Positions 1 through 11,208 are shown, counted from the stretch's first letter. The stretch: 64,000 bases of DNA from Cornus controversa (GCA_026545225.1 CM048848.1:20314806-20378805); one strand, 5' to 3'. Translations and numbers: made by a program. Notes: generated by a model not told the origin, from the letters alone.

Positions 1-166
1 AAATAGTATGGGTGAAAATAAATATGAAAGTGGAAAAATCCTACAAATTTTTTTATTTATTTAATATATAATAAAAAATCTAACTACAGAAAGAAAAATA
101 AAACTAAGAATAAAATAAAATAAAATACAAAAGAGGGTTACCTTCCTTTCAAGGATGTGGTGGTGA
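1..166. other. AT-rich stretch with no gene
   Basis: A-rich, low-complexity DNA just downstream (minus strand) of the stop codon of the Athila-like ORF. In a complete Athila element this would be the 3' untranslated region leading to the polypurine tract and 3' LTR, which lie outside the window. Confidence 0.5.
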
Positions 167-1333
167 CTAAGCATTCGGATCCAAGTTCGCCTGGCGCATC
201 GGTGCACTCAACATCCTCCTCATCTCTACTTGATCCTGGAGAGTCTCACGAAAGTGATCCGCCATCTCAATCCTCATAGCTCCAAACTGTATGGAAACCT
301 CTGTCTGTAGGGTGCCAAATTGAGCTGTCAACCCAGCAATGTGCCCTTCTAAAGAATGATAATCATGGCCACCAGCTTATGCATGTACCTCCTCTTCTTC
401 AGCTTCCATATCCTCTGGATCTTTCACCTGTGGTGTTATATCTACAGGTTTCCCTCCCTGGGCCAATCGAGACACTTCACCAGGCACATCTATGACTCTT
501 TAGTGCATATGAGATCGGCTTAAATTTTAGTCATGTGTGCCATAATGAATATCACGTGAAAAGCCAAGCTCGTCCTCATGGACTACATACCCCTATGATA
601 GTAGGGAATGGAAATTCCCAGTCACTTGCACTGTCCGGTGGCTTGGCCACAACCTTGGAATAAAACTTTTCCATTTGGCCCCAAACAATCTGTGGGAATG
701 ACAGCCAATACCCAAAATGTATGGCATATAAAGCTCTAAGGAACTCTTGATATCTCTCGGTTTTATGTCCAATGGGACATATATTCTTGAGCAAACCCGC
801 ATCAAGGAACCATAAATGATTTGGCATAGAAGACTTGGAAGCTGCATTCCGCTTTGGTTCAGAGAATTGGTTAGCACACAAATGTGCAACCAAATTACCC
901 AATGATAAATCATCGGGTAGAGGATTATAGATATTAGTCAAATCATCTGGGCACTCATGAGGACAACCCATGGCAATAGCAATGGATACTGTTCCATCTA
1001 CTGAAGAAATAAGCACCTCCTGCTCATTAGGTTTCAGCATTAAGTTTTGATAAAATACCTTGACAAGCCTCGGGTAGATAGTAGTAGAGAGCGGAACAAA
1101 AATCAATGCTGACCGACGTTGACGGATGTCAGAAATCCCCCATCGTGTCTCGAGAAACATACCATAGAATTCAGCAATGTCAAACGTTGTTCAAAATTCA
1201 AGGCCCTTGGATGCCATCTCTCATGAATACCTTCTCGGCGAGATCTTGAGGAACCGGGTGTTGGATCATGCCTTGCTCGGCGAGGATTGCGTGAGCTTGA
1301 AACACCTTGGTGACTTGCTCTCTTTGGTGCCAT
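167..1333 (-). pseudogene. Athila A1: extra ORF downstream of pol (plant transposon protein domain), frameshifted
   Basis: This is the ORF that Athila-type elements carry downstream of pol, in the position called env-like. Its function is not established. It opens at 1333 with a short basic, Ser/Arg-rich start (MAPKRA, SSRNPRRAR) typical of the family. A frameshift near 1150 moves the body into another frame (about 1160-576), which holds the conserved block NHLWFLDAGLLKNICP and a WGQMEKF motif. After a further break an acidic, Glu-rich segment and a heptad-like coiled-coil tail run to a TAG at 169-167. The same domain order is in the plus-strand element A2 at 9601-10495 (SRLWFLDTVLIKNACP, WGQM, acidic stretch, coiled coil), so the two support each other. 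It is inactive because of at least two frame breaks and an internal stop. The assignment is by family resemblance and domain order. Confidence 0.75.
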
Positions 1334-2170
1334 AGAAATAGAAAAAATTTGGTTGAGGAATTAAATCAAATGGCGTGCACAATAAAAATGTATCCTTCAA
1401 CCTCCTCTTTTCAGCACTTTTTCTCCCAAATTGAACAATTGAATCCACCAATTATATCCCCCAAACTTGGTCTTCAAAAGCCCTCAAAAAGATTTGCACA
1501 ATTTTGCCAAAGAAAAACTTCACTTACTTTGATGTAGAACTTGAAAAAGTAAGAGTTTCCTTGAGAACTAGTGATGATCAATCCGATTTTGATGTTCATG
1601 TTGATGATGATCAATGTTAAATACTTGTTCGAAATCACCAATTGAGGAAAAAAAATTCCCGGTTGAAGTAGGAGTCAAATTGGAGCTCAAAGAGGTCAAT
1701 GAAGCAAGTAGAAGCAACAAAGGAGGAGAGGTGGCCTTTATAGGCTTTAAAAATTCAGGCTGCCCTTCCATGGGCTTGGGCGATCGATCCCCCCAGCCAT
1801 GGGCGATCGATCACCCACCTGCTGGTGGGTTTCCTTTGAAAAAGCATGGGGCAATCGATCCCCCTTCAATGGGGCGATCGATCCCCCTTCTGCTGGCCTG
1901 TTGGACCCTCCATCGCCCAAGGTCAATCGAGGCGTGTATTTTTGGAGTCTCCATCACCCAAGGTCGACCGAGAGCTTATTTTTTCACCTGTATTGAGTCC
2001 AAATACCTCAGTACACCTCTTGGCATCCTCTGGAAGCAACTTTTACATCAAAAACTCAAAGAAAAAATATTAAAACGCAAATAGAATTGAAAGAAAACTT
2101 AAGAAAACAAAAACTAAAAATTAAAATCAAGAAAACTAAAGAAATTAAAGGATAGAAATACATACAAAAC
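1334..2170 (-). other. Athila A1 spacer between integrase and downstream ORF
   Basis: Non-coding internal region of element A1. No supported ORF; the plus-strand ORFs here have no recognisable similarity and run through repeats. It contains the GATCGATC-centred repeats listed separately and A-rich DNA at 2060-2160. Confidence 0.5.
1776..1975. repeat. Short interspersed repeats centred on GATCGATC / CAATCGATC
   Basis: At least four copies of GGGCGATCGATCCCC-like words (near 1780, 1804, 1849, 1873), plus two weaker derivatives (near 1922, 1960), are spaced by CC/GG-rich linkers. Each core is palindromic. The plus-strand Athila-like element A2 has analogous TCGATTGATCGA repeats in its LTRs and upstream of its own downstream ORF (9265-9590), so the placement recurs even though the linkers differ. 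Confidence 0.75.
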
Positions 2171-3545
2171 CTACAATTTAGCGTCCATAGGAGATGATCA
2201 ACTCTCTAAAGGGATTAAGTCGGATAGACGGGATCCGTCAAGTCGACAGACTCTACGTCTCTTCTTGGCACAAATCCTTCTATACAATGCTTCAACCTTT
2301 ACCCATTTTATTTCATCAAAGTATTATCTTAGAAGCTTCGAATTTTGACAGCACTGTGAGGAAAAACTGAAATCACCTGGAATGGTCCATCCCACCTTGA
2401 ACGCAATTTTTTGAGAAACAACCGAAGCTTTGAATTGAAGAGCCACACTTTATCACCTGGAGAGAAAGACTTCTGTGAGATATGTCAATCATGAAATGCT
2501 CTTTGAAAATTCGTTAACTTTCATAAGCATCACGTCTAAACTTTTTTAATTCATTCAATTGCAACTTTCTCTCTTCTCCAGCTCTTTTTGCATCGAAATT
2601 GAATTTTCGGATTGCCTAGAGTGCCTTGTGCTCAATCTCTACTGGAAGATGACATGCTTTCCCATACACCAACCGATATGCTAATATACCAATAGGAGTC
2701 TTCTACGCAGTCCGATACGCCCATAGTGCCTCACTCAGTCGTAATGACCAATCTCTTCTATTCGGTCTCACTGTCTTTTCGAGAACATGCTTAATTTCTC
2801 GATTAGACAGCTCTACTTGCCCACTTGTCTGAGGATGGTAAAGTGTTGCCACCTTATGTGTCATTGAATATTTAGCAAGCAAACCTCTCAAGAATTTATT
2901 GCGAGGAATTTTGAATCGACTAAGAATATTCTCATGTATGAACTTAATTACCACCTTGTGATCATTGGTTCAAGTTGCAATGGCCTCCACCAATTTGAAG
3001 ACATAATCCACACCAACCAAAATATACTTGTAGCCAAAAGAGGGTGGAAAGGGTCCCATAAAATCAATTCCCCAAACATCAAAAATTTCAACCACCAAAA
3101 TGGGGCTCATTGGCATCATATCGCGCCTCGACATTGAACCCAATCTTTGACAGCGATCACAAGTTTTATAGAAAACATATGCATCATGAAATAAAGAAGG
3201 CCAAAAAAATCCACATTGAAGTACCTTTGCGGCTGTCTTCCTTGCACTAAAGTGGCCTCCACAAGCTAATGAGTGGCAAAATATGAGAATATCTTGAAAC
3301 TCATTGTCTGGGACACACCGCCGAATAATCTGATCTGGACAATATTTAAATAGCTCTGGATCCTCCCAAAAGTAATGATGAACTTTAGAGAAGAATCTAT
3401 CTCGTTCTCGCTTGGTCTAGTGTCATGGTACTTTTTCTATGGCTAAATAATTCACAATATCTGCATACCATGGTGTGGAGTTGTTGGATACTCTGAACAA
3501 TTGCTCACCCCGAAGTGTTTTGGACGGTGTAGTGGATACAGAATT
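2171..3545 (-). pseudogene. Athila A1: integrase (zinc finger, DDE core, C-terminal domain), broken
   Basis: Ty3/gypsy integrase inserts retroviral-type cDNA into the host genome. Read on the minus strand, a segment typical of the RNase H/integrase linker (STPWYADIVNYLA) is followed by the H2C2 zinc finger (CHSLACGGHFSARK, then CDRCQ). Next come the catalytic-core start VWGIDFMGPFP, the [16 protein letters not shown] block, and the [14 protein letters not shown] segment. The C-terminal part runs to a TAG at 2173-2171. Several stops and frameshifts break it (for example after VEAIAT, near 2960), and the segment around the second catalytic Asp is damaged. It is about 82% of expected integrase sequence but not translatable. 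The RT and RNase H that should lie between protease and this segment are absent. Confidence 0.88.
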
Positions 3546-3590
3546 TACCACAATGGTGGAAAATTGATCTTCGAATACCTTCTTTTCCTT

Positions 3591-4130
3591 CTATTTTTCT
3601 TGCACCTTTATTTCATCTGTAGATTCAGACACATGCGCAGAATCCATGAAGAAAACATCTGTCTGATTTGGAGGATTCTCAACAACATTGAAAATATTAA
3701 GCTTAACCTTCATATTGCCAAATGAAATATCCATGATCCCCGACCTACAATTTATGCAAGTATCAGTAGTACCTAAGAAAGGTCGACCAAGGATCATTGG
3801 AATGTGCCTCTTTGGATTATGAACTGGCTCAGTATCAAGTACAATGAAATCAACAGGAAAGTAGAACTTGTTTACTTTAATGAGCACATTTCAATGATTC
3901 CTCGGGGTTGCTTTGTTGATCTGTCTGCAAATTGCAATACCACCGAGGTAGGCTTCAATTCTCCCAAGCCCAATTGAAAATAAACTGAATAGGGTAGCAA
4001 ATTCACACTTGCACCCAAATTAAGAAGAGCTTTATCAACGTGGTGCTCCCCAATGATACATGAGATAGTTGGGGCACTAGGATCCTTGTACTTGGGAGGA
4101 GTGCACTGCTGAATTATAGAACTCACTTAT
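3591..4130 (-). pseudogene. Athila A1: retropepsin-like aspartic protease, broken
   Basis: The aspartic protease of a Ty3/gypsy polyprotein. Two frames carry it. At 4126-3872 is the start, with ALLNLGASVNLLPYSVY, where the family normally has ALxDLGAS; the catalytic Asp is replaced by Asn. At 3887-3591 is the C-terminal half with the flap-like region and the conserved MILGRPFLGT motif followed by DTCINCRSG. A frameshift near 3880 separates them. Just beyond 3591 the sequence jumps directly to pre-integrase sequence, so the whole RT and RNase H region is deleted. Confidence 0.85.
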
Positions 4131-4279
4131 TGTGGTAGCATCACTTTCTTTGGCACATGGCTTTTAGAACGCCTTTTTTGAGTGCACAAGTCCTTCAAAA
4201 ATTTAGCATCAGGAGGAATTTTCTTGATGGCATCAAGGAGTGGCAAATTAATCTTCACTTGTCGAAACACCTCCATCAT

Positions 4280-5859
4280 GTCACGCAACTTGTCACCTTA
4301 CTTCCCCAATTTAGATGCTTCAAGGAAACGTTGTGGGAAATGAGCCTTGGGCTCATAAGGAATTTCAACACTTGGACTTGTGGTCACTTTTTCTTCTTCT
4401 TTCTTCTCACCCACTTTATTATCAATAATTTTTCCACTCCTAAAAGTGGTAATGGCTTGAACTTGCTCATGATGTGGGTTGCTTGTGGAAGCTTGCATCC
4501 CTCTTGGATTAGCAACTGGTTGACTAGGGAGCTTCCCTTCTTCTTTTCTACTCAATGAAGTAGCAAGCTGTCCAAACTGAGATTCTAGTTTGGCAGTGGA
4601 TTGAGAATGAGAATGCACTAGCTGAACTGTAGATTGTACTATTGCTGTAGTAGCTTGCACTGTCTCTATTAGAGAATCAAGTTTGTCAAATTTGGACAAG
4701 GTAAGTGTCAGCTTGTCTTCAATAGCAGAAATTCTTTGTGCCATAGGACTTTGTGTTTGATATTCCTATTGAGGTACAAAAGTCCTAGGTTGATATGATG
4801 GTTGCATTGCTGCCCCTTGGTTACTGTAAGAAAAATCAGGATGATTTCTCTATGTAGGATTGTAAGTATTACCTCGTGGAGGATTCATTAGTCCAGTGAA
4901 TGTAGCTTGGATTTGCTCATGTTGAACATCAAATATTGCCCCATTGAAGGACAATTGCTCACATTATGCATAGGACTAGAGCAAAATTCACAAGGGCTTA
5001 GCAATGAAGAATTTGGAGCAGAAGGAGTATGATTGGCAGTCATAATTGCTGCTACCTTTTGTGCAATTAAATCAATGTCAGTTGGCATAGCTTCTGAAGC
5101 ACCAACTTCAAAAATCCCATCAGTCTTCCTTGTAGTGGCAGGTCTGCTAGAACAAGTAAAGGATACATGTTGTAGAGAGTTGTCACTAAGATTTTCAAAT
5201 AAGGTCCATGACTCTTCTTCATTCTTCAACATAAAAGTACCTCCACAAGATGCATCAACCATCTATCTGTTGGCTTCTATCAGCCCTTCATGAAAACTCT
5301 GCACTAGTTGCCACTCAGGAACTTGATGATGGGGACACTTCCTAAGAAGGTCCTTGAATCTTTCTCATGTCTTATAAAATTGTTCCCCCTCATGTTGGGA
5401 GAAACCAGTGATAGCACGTCTGAACTGATTGGTCTTCCCTATCAAAAAAAACTTCTTGAGAAACTCATGTTGCATCTGAGTCCAAGTCATGATAGAACCT
5501 GCTGGTAAAGAATTGAATCAATACTTTGCTTTGTCTTTCAGGGAGAATGGAAAAAGTCTCATTCTGAAAGTATCTTCAGAGAAGTTGTGGATTTTGGTAG
5601 CTGAGCACACTTCAATGAATATATCTAGATGCTTGTAAGGGTCTTCTTGAGTCAGCCCAAAATAAGATGGTAGCATCTGAATAATGCTGGACTTGATCTC
5701 ATAATTCTGTGTTGTGACATTGAGCAGTTGAAAACTAGCTGGTGAGGTAAATGTCTCAAGAACATAGTAGTCCCTAAGCAATCTAGCCCTTTCTCCATCA
5801 GCATTAGGAATAAGGTTATTATTCCTCTCTTCTGCCATGTCTTCAATTAATTCTTCCAC
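4280..5859 (-). pseudogene. Athila A1: gag polyprotein, broken
   Basis: Gag forms the retrotransposon virus-like particle and binds RNA. The minus-strand reading starts at 5859. The first 113 residues include LRDYY, the QEDPYKHLDIFIEVC segment and the RMRLFPFSLKDKA motif characteristic of Athila gag. After a stop near 5517 it continues in neighbouring frames: FLKKFFLIGKT, FHEGL and, at 5262-4888, a zinc knuckle CEFCSSPMHNVSNC (CX2CX4HX4C). The segment 4744-4298 has a heptad-rich helix followed by GQLATSLSRKEEGKLPSQP and AITTFRSGK, again typical of Athila. At least four stops or frame changes make it non-functional. The gag leads into the protease remnant. Confidence 0.87.
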
Positions 5860-6088
5860 TTACACAATGGTGTCAACAAGAATGTTCCTCTATTGTCTAA
5901 GAGTACGTTCGAGCTCAGGATCAAGAGGTATCACAGCATCAGCTACAGAACGACGACATTGCATATATTAACCAAAAGCACCTGAAAAGAAAACAAAAAC
6001 AAAAATAAAAAAATAAAATATAAAAATTTTCTAAACTAAAAATCTAATTAAAATTAATTCTTTAAAATCCAATCAATCAACTAGATAA

Positions 6089-6106
6089 TCCCCGGCAACG
6101 GCGCCA
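6089..6106 (-). promoter_or_regulatory. Athila A1 primer-binding site (tRNA-Asp type)
   Basis: The minus strand reads TGGCGCCGTTGCCGGGGA, the complement of the 3' end of plant tRNA-Asp and the usual PBS of Athila elements. It fixes the orientation of element A1 and places its 5' LTR immediately at higher coordinates. Confidence 0.9.
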
Positions 6107-6225
6107 AAAATTGATTCGTGTGTGAGTGTGACTCAATAAGTGTATCAATTAAAAATTACCACATTTCGTAATAGAACGAATTCCTTGCAGAATAGGGCTA
6201 TCGAAAGGGGTGTCAAACCTCAGGG

Positions 6226-6227
<2 letters not shown>
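6107..6227 (-). mobile_element. Athila A1: last ~120 bases of the 5' LTR, truncated
   Basis: The sequence between the PBS and the (AT)n tract. An Athila LTR should be over 1 kb long, so most is missing. The break coincides with the microsatellite at 6228, where plus-strand Tekay LTR sequence begins. Confidence 0.65.

Positions 6228-6276
<49 letters not shown>
6228..6276. repeat. (AT)n microsatellite
   Basis: About 24 uninterrupted AT dinucleotides. A shorter AT tract stands at the corresponding place in the intact Tekay 3' LTR (about 19579-19614), so the tract belongs to the Tekay LTR. It also marks the junction with Athila A1. Confidence 0.95.
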
Positions 6277-6279
<3 letters not shown>

Positions 6280-6383
6280 GTGTGAGTGAAGTTTAAGCTT
6301 GTGTGTGGTTATGAGAGTAAACAGATGCATGAAGTGATGGATTGATTTTGTGGCAGACACTTTGGTGCATGGTTGACACATGG
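6277..6383 (+). mobile_element. Tekay 5' LTR, first segment (left of nested element A2)
   Basis: Matches 19615-19719 of the 3' LTR almost base for base (GTGAGTGAAGTTT, AGTAAACAGATGCATG). It ends at the CATGG target site of element A2 and resumes at 13723. Confidence 0.92.
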
Positions 6384-7779
6384 TGATAAGTGTTCAATTC
6401 TATGCATTTGAACCCTCTTTATTGCATATGTTAGTTTCGTTTTTATAATTACCGAGATATGTTTACGGTATTTTTGTGTTTTTGAGGTATTGCAGGTCTT
6501 GTAGTGAAAGGAGCGAAGTTTGAGGCTATTTGCAGCTGAAGAACAAAAATCAGAAATGCAGCCAAAGGCATCTCGATCAATCGAGATCTCGATTGATCGA
6601 GATCTCATTTCGATTGATCGAAATCTCGATCAATCGAGATCCAATCTCGATTGATCGAGATTCTGTAGAATCCACTTGCCCACTTGCTCACCTGCTCTCC
6701 CACTTGCAACAAAATCCCCCCTTTTTGCACGACTTAGGGGGATTGTCTGACTTAAACAAGACCCTTGGGGACCTTCTTGATACAAGGGATATATATATTG
6801 ATATATATATATATGGTGGGCCCCAAGGTTGAAAAAGGAAGCCTTAGAGCACCAAAAAGCCACATATCTCATATATCTCTCAACACACATCAGATTATCG
6901 AAGGAGAGACATTCGGGAGAGGAAGAGGAGAAGCTGAACCAGACCAAGAAGCTTCACTTTCTTCATCAATGGAAGAGTGCAAGGCAACCATGAGCAACTA
7001 ACTCTTCTACTAGGGTGTTGGTTTCAACCCCTAGCCATGTAAACTTGTTCATCCTTGTAGCACTTGGGATTTGTAATTAAATGTTGATTATTTAGCCTAG
7101 TGATCATGTACACTAATACATTTCTTTTATATATTCATATGATTTTGGTTTTATTCTTGTCTTAGAGTATAATCTTCATGTGAATGCACAACATTTGCAT
7201 ATTCCACAAGAAGTGCAAATGATGGCTAGATAATGGTGTTTAAATGAATGTGTTGTGTTTGTTTGTATAAACCATGCCAAGATAAGGTAGCTTGGATGCA
7301 TGTAGGTTTACTTAGAGAGTAGGGTAATTAGGTAGTTAGTTAGGTTGAAGACTTATGCTTGTTGAAGATGGATTATGATAGGTGGACAAACACATTGATC
7401 TTTTGATATGTCATTGAGGTCACAAGCCTAATGACATTGTTAGGCATTTAATTAATGAATCCCATGCTTGCTACACTTATGAACATGTGAATGGCTAGTG
7501 GTGGAAACCAACCCTAGTTCTCTCTCCCATCCTTTACTCTTTAATTTTATTGTCATTACATTCATGCAATAGTTTATAAACAAAAATTCAAAAACCTATT
7601 TTTAGGATTAAAGTGGAATTAATCTTTCTTTAAGACAATTGCGACTAGTCTTCGTGGGATCGATACCCTCTATATAGAACCGTATCTACAAAGATTCGTG
7701 CTCTTGCGAGTGGTTAAATTATATTTTGATAAAAAGGACAAAATTAAGCTCACAATATAATCTGAGTTTAGCCACATTA
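6384..7779 (+). mobile_element. A2 5' LTR
   Basis: Begins TGATAAGTG and ends CCACATTA, where the 3' copy has the canonical CCACATCA; the C to T change is probably a mutation. It contains palindromic TCGATTGATCGA repeats (6573-6663) and a TATATATA tract near 6790 that could act as a TATA box. Overlapping ORFs of about 100 codons on both strands here also occur in the 3' LTR. They show no known domain and are probably fortuitous. Confidence 0.93.
6573..6663. repeat. Palindromic TCGATTGATCGAGAT repeats in the A2 5' LTR
   Basis: Alternating direct and inverted copies of ATCTCGATTGATCGAGAT and its variants. The same cluster is at 12493-12605 in the 3' LTR, expanded there by one 22-base unit. Confidence 0.85.
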
Positions 7780-7785
7780 AAATTT

Positions 7786-7803
7786 TGGCGCCGTTGCCGG
7801 GGA
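7786..7803 (+). promoter_or_regulatory. A2 primer-binding site (tRNA-Asp type)
   Basis: TGGCGCCGTTGCCGGGGA, six bases after the 5' LTR; identical to the minus-strand PBS of element A1. Confidence 0.93.
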
Positions 7804-7948
7804 CTACGGTGTAATTGTCGCCTTTAGAAGATTAAATCTGGTTTAATTCTTAGGCTGGAAATTCTTTCATTCTTTTTGTATATATCTTGTTCTTATTTGT
7901 AAAATTTCTTGATTTTAGGTATACCACATAGCGGGCATCTAAAGTGTG

Positions 7949-9093
7949 TACCCAACAGTGAATTCCAAAGCATTCTCAAATTTTGTCATACACTCGCTTG
8001 TGGGGGACACTTTAGTGCTAAGAAAACCGCAGTAAAAATTCTTCAATGCGGATTTTTCTGGCCAACACTTCATCGGGATGCATATTCATTCTGCCGCTCT
8101 TGTGAGCGATGTCAGTGCCTCGACGCGATGTCTCGGAAGGACATGATGCCTCTTCACCCTATTCTTATTATTGAGATATTTGATGTGTGGGGCATTGACT
8201 TCATGGGACCATTTCCAACCTCTACTGGTCATTAGTACATACTTGTGGCGGTGGACTACGAATCTAAGTGGATAGAGGCCATTGCTACCAAAACCAATAA
8301 TCACGCAGTCGTGGTTAAGTTCATTCAAGCTAATATTTTTAGCCGGTTTGGTACGTCTCGGGCCATCATCAGTGATGGAGGTAAATATTTTTGTAACCGG
8401 TTCCTTCGAACCTTGCTTACCAAATACTCTGTCACACACAAAGTAGCCACCCCGTACCATCCTCAAACTAGTGGCCAAGTAGAGGTATCCAATAGGGAGA
8501 TTAAGAACATTTTTGAGAAAACTGTTCAGCCAGACCGGAAAGATTGGTCATTGTGACTAAACGATGCATTATGGGCATACCGAACCGCGTATAAAACTCT
8601 CATTGGAATGTCACCTTATCGGTTGGTTTATGGCAAAGCGTGCCATCTTCCGGTTGAATTGGAGCATAAAGCTATGTGGGCCACTAAAACTTTCAATTTT
8701 GACATGCAAAAGGCCGGATCTAATCGAAAGCTTCAATTAAATAAATTAGAAGAATTGCGACATGACGCGTATGAGAACGCTAAAATCTATAAGGCAAAGT
8801 CCAAAGCCTTTCATGATCGTAATATTCGAGTCAAAACATTTTCGCCGGGCCAAAAAGTATAGTTGTACAACTCACGCCTCCATTTGTTTCCTGGAAAACT
8901 TTGCTCCTATTGGGATGGTCCATTTTTGGTTAATTCCGTCGCTCCCCATGGAGCGGTGGAATTGAAAGACTTGAAAGACGGATCGTTGTTCAAAGTAAAC
9001 GGGCAGTGCTTAAAAGTATGCGTGAATGACCAAGTTACCACCGAATACGTGGATGTCGTCACTTTGACGGATCCCGTATATTTTGACTCGTGA
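7949..9093 (+). pseudogene. A2 integrase, interrupted by three in-frame stops
   Basis: An almost full-length Athila integrase kept in a single reading frame. Features in order: H2C2 zinc finger (CHTLACGGHFSAKK then CERCQ); core with the first Asp in VWGIDFMGPFP; the second Asp in [12 protein letters not shown]; and the Glu in [12 protein letters not shown], so all three DDE residues are present. The C-terminal part follows ([34 protein letters not shown]). Stops at about 8235 (TAG), 8554 (TGA) and 8860 (TAG) break it. No protease or RT precedes it; only about 170 bases separate the PBS from the zinc finger. It resembles the A1 integrase closely. Confidence 0.92.
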
Positions 9094-9264
9094 GCTGATC
9101 CGGACGTCGTGCCATAGACGTGTAAGGTGGTGAAGCCATGGTAGCTATCATGCTTCCATGATGTCCCTTTTTAATCCAAAGTAGGTTTTGTATCTAAGCA
9201 ATTTAGTATCTAAATCCCAAAAATCCAAGTCCATGAAGCATAACTTAAGCTGGCTATTTTTGAG
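9094..9264 (+). other. A2 internal spacer
   Basis: Short non-coding segment between integrase and the palindromic repeat cluster; nothing else recognised. Confidence 0.5.
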
Positions 9265-9590
9265 CATCTCGATTGATCGAAACCAAGATCTCGATCAATC
9301 GAGATTTCGATTGATCGAGATCTCAGTCTCGATTGATCGAAAAATTACAGAGAGTTGCAAATCCAAAGTCCTGAGAGGTAGTATTCTTCGATAGCACTTC
9401 GATAGGTCCTCGATCGATCGAAATTTCGATTGATCGAAATGGGATTTCGATTGATCGAAGTAAAATCTCGATTAATTGAAGTAAAGTCTCGATCGATCGA
9501 AATAAAATCTCGATTCATTGAATAAATCTCGATTGATCGAAGGAAAAATCTCGATTCATCGACGCAGATCTCGAGTGATCGAAGTGGGAT
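9265..9590. repeat. Cluster of ~12 TCGATTGATCGA palindromic repeats
   Basis: A long series of TCGATCGATCGA or TCGATTGATCGA cores, mostly flanked by ATC(T) and AAAT/AAGT, spaced about 25-30 bases apart. It is the same core as in the A2 LTRs. It lies immediately upstream of the downstream ORF, the same relative position as the GATCGATC repeats in A1. Confidence 0.9.
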
Positions 9591-9600
9591 TTCCCTCACC

Positions 9601-10495
9601 AACAGCCGCCAAACATGGTTGACCAGGACGGTCAACCGCTTTACAGGGCCGCACTTCCAGCAGACACGACACTGTTCTCCATCGTGATGGACATGTGTGG
9701 TGGGGCGTTTACCACGTCCAGTCACAACTGCACGTCCAAATTGATGTGCCCGAGTAGATTATGGTTCCTGGACACCGTTCTCATCAAGAACGCGTGTCCT
9801 CTCTAGCATGTGGCTGAGCGCAGAGGCGACCTCCTCCGTTGCCTCTATGCTTTCCACACAGGCACGTAGTTTTCTGTCCCATCTCTGGTATGGGGGCAGA
9901 TGTTCAAGGTCTGGGATGGCCTCGTGAACAAGAGGATGCGGTGAGTAGTGAGTTGGCGGCTTCCCTTTCCTTTCCTTGTCGCCGCTTTTCTGAGCCGTGC
10001 TAGTATACCGGTCAGTGATACTGACGTTCAGTTGGCACCGCCCATCCGCTTCACATCTACGCAGTGGGAGCGGGTGAGGCGACACTTAGAGCGACAGGAC
10101 CACCAGGGTGATCCACCAGATGATGTAGATATGGATGCCCCGGTGGAGTTGGATGAGGGAGAGCCTGCAGGGGATGGGTCCGATGATGAGGAGATGGAAG
10201 AGGAGGAGATGGATATTGCTGCAGAGCGGCATGACATCCTAGCGACAGGCTACTCCTGCCTGGCGGCTGACGTAGAGCGGCTCCAGCAGGGTTTTGATGA
10301 GCATGTCCAGGTGCCGCAAAATCAGCTGGCAGGCATTCGAACGGACATTTCATCTCTGGCACAGGGTCAGAGGGCTATTTTAGACGAGTTCCGTGCCTTC
10401 CGGCAGGACCTGCAGTTCCTGCTTGTCAGACGAGCTTCCACCTCCACCTCTACTCCCACCGAGCCACCACCACCACCACCCGCCCTTGAGTAGCT
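9601..10495 (+). pseudogene. A2: extra ORF downstream of pol (plant transposon protein domain), frameshifted
   Basis: The counterpart of the A1 ORF at 1333-167. The first part (9615-9806) has QPLYRAALPAD and SRLWFLDTVLIKNACP. After a stop it continues as ERRGDLLRCLYAFHTG and WGQMFKVWDGLVNKRM. A frame change leads into 9948-10493, which has a hydrophobic patch, an acidic block (DDEEMEEEEMD), a predicted coiled-coil region with heptads around ERLQQGF and QLAGIRTD, and a Ser/Thr/Pro-rich tail ending in a proline run. The function of this protein family is unknown; it is found with Athila-type retrotransposons. The internal stop and frameshift make this copy inactive. Confidence 0.78.
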
Positions 10496-11194
10496 ACTTT
10501 TATTTATCCTTTATGCTTTACTTTCTGTATTTTTTTTTTCTTTATGTTTGATAGGCCATGTTGGCCATGTTTTCTTTCATTTTTAGTTTTTTATGAGTAT
10601 TCCAGATGCATGTACACTGTGTACTAAACTCATTTTCATATTTATGGAATACATTTATCTTTTCTGTTATACCATGTGTTATCTTTCCTGTCTTTATTTT
10701 TGCTTTCTGTCAATATATCTGTTCTCTATACTTTGACTATGTATGTAGTACCACTTGCCTAATTGTTATATGCGATTCAGTTGATAATTTTCATTTATTA
10801 CCGCCTGGTTTAAATTCCCAATACTGTTGAGATTGCTTCAACGCAGTATAGCGGTAATAAAGAAAGGCAACCCCTTTGCATGTTATACATTAGCATGCCT
10901 GGATAGTCAATATCTTATCGCATAGACCTCTTAGACAATTAGAAAACACCAGTTCAGACCCTTATATATGCAGTGATCTTGACATTGTCCATTTGTGTAT
11001 AATTCTTTTATTATGCTCTTTTCATATACTTTTTGTTCCTTTTAATGCTCGTGGTATCCAGTTGGTGTTCTGTGCAGGTTTTTCTTATTTGCAGGATGAC
11101 CGCTACTGTGGAATACCATTTTTGTCGCATTCTGCACTCCCGGTAACTTCTTTCCTTGTTCTTCTTGTCCAAACATTGAGGACAATGTTGCATA

Positions 11195-11208
11195 TAAGTT
11201 TGGGGGTG
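11195..11208 (+). promoter_or_regulatory. Internal polypurine-tract-like sequence
   Basis: TAAGTTTGGGGGTG, identical in all 14 bases to the polypurine tract adjoining the 3' LTR, preceded by ACATTGAGGACAATGTTG. It could act as a second plus-strand priming site. Confidence 0.65.

Noticed and set aside
6530-6947. Overlapping ORFs of about 100 codons in the A2 LTRs (both strands, also at 12536-12890)
   Set aside because: They recur only because the LTR is duplicated; no domain, and they run through palindromic repeats and TATA tracts.
10028-10362. Minus-strand ORFs opposite the A2 downstream ORF
   Set aside because: Shadow frames of the acidic and Pro-rich coding region on the plus strand.
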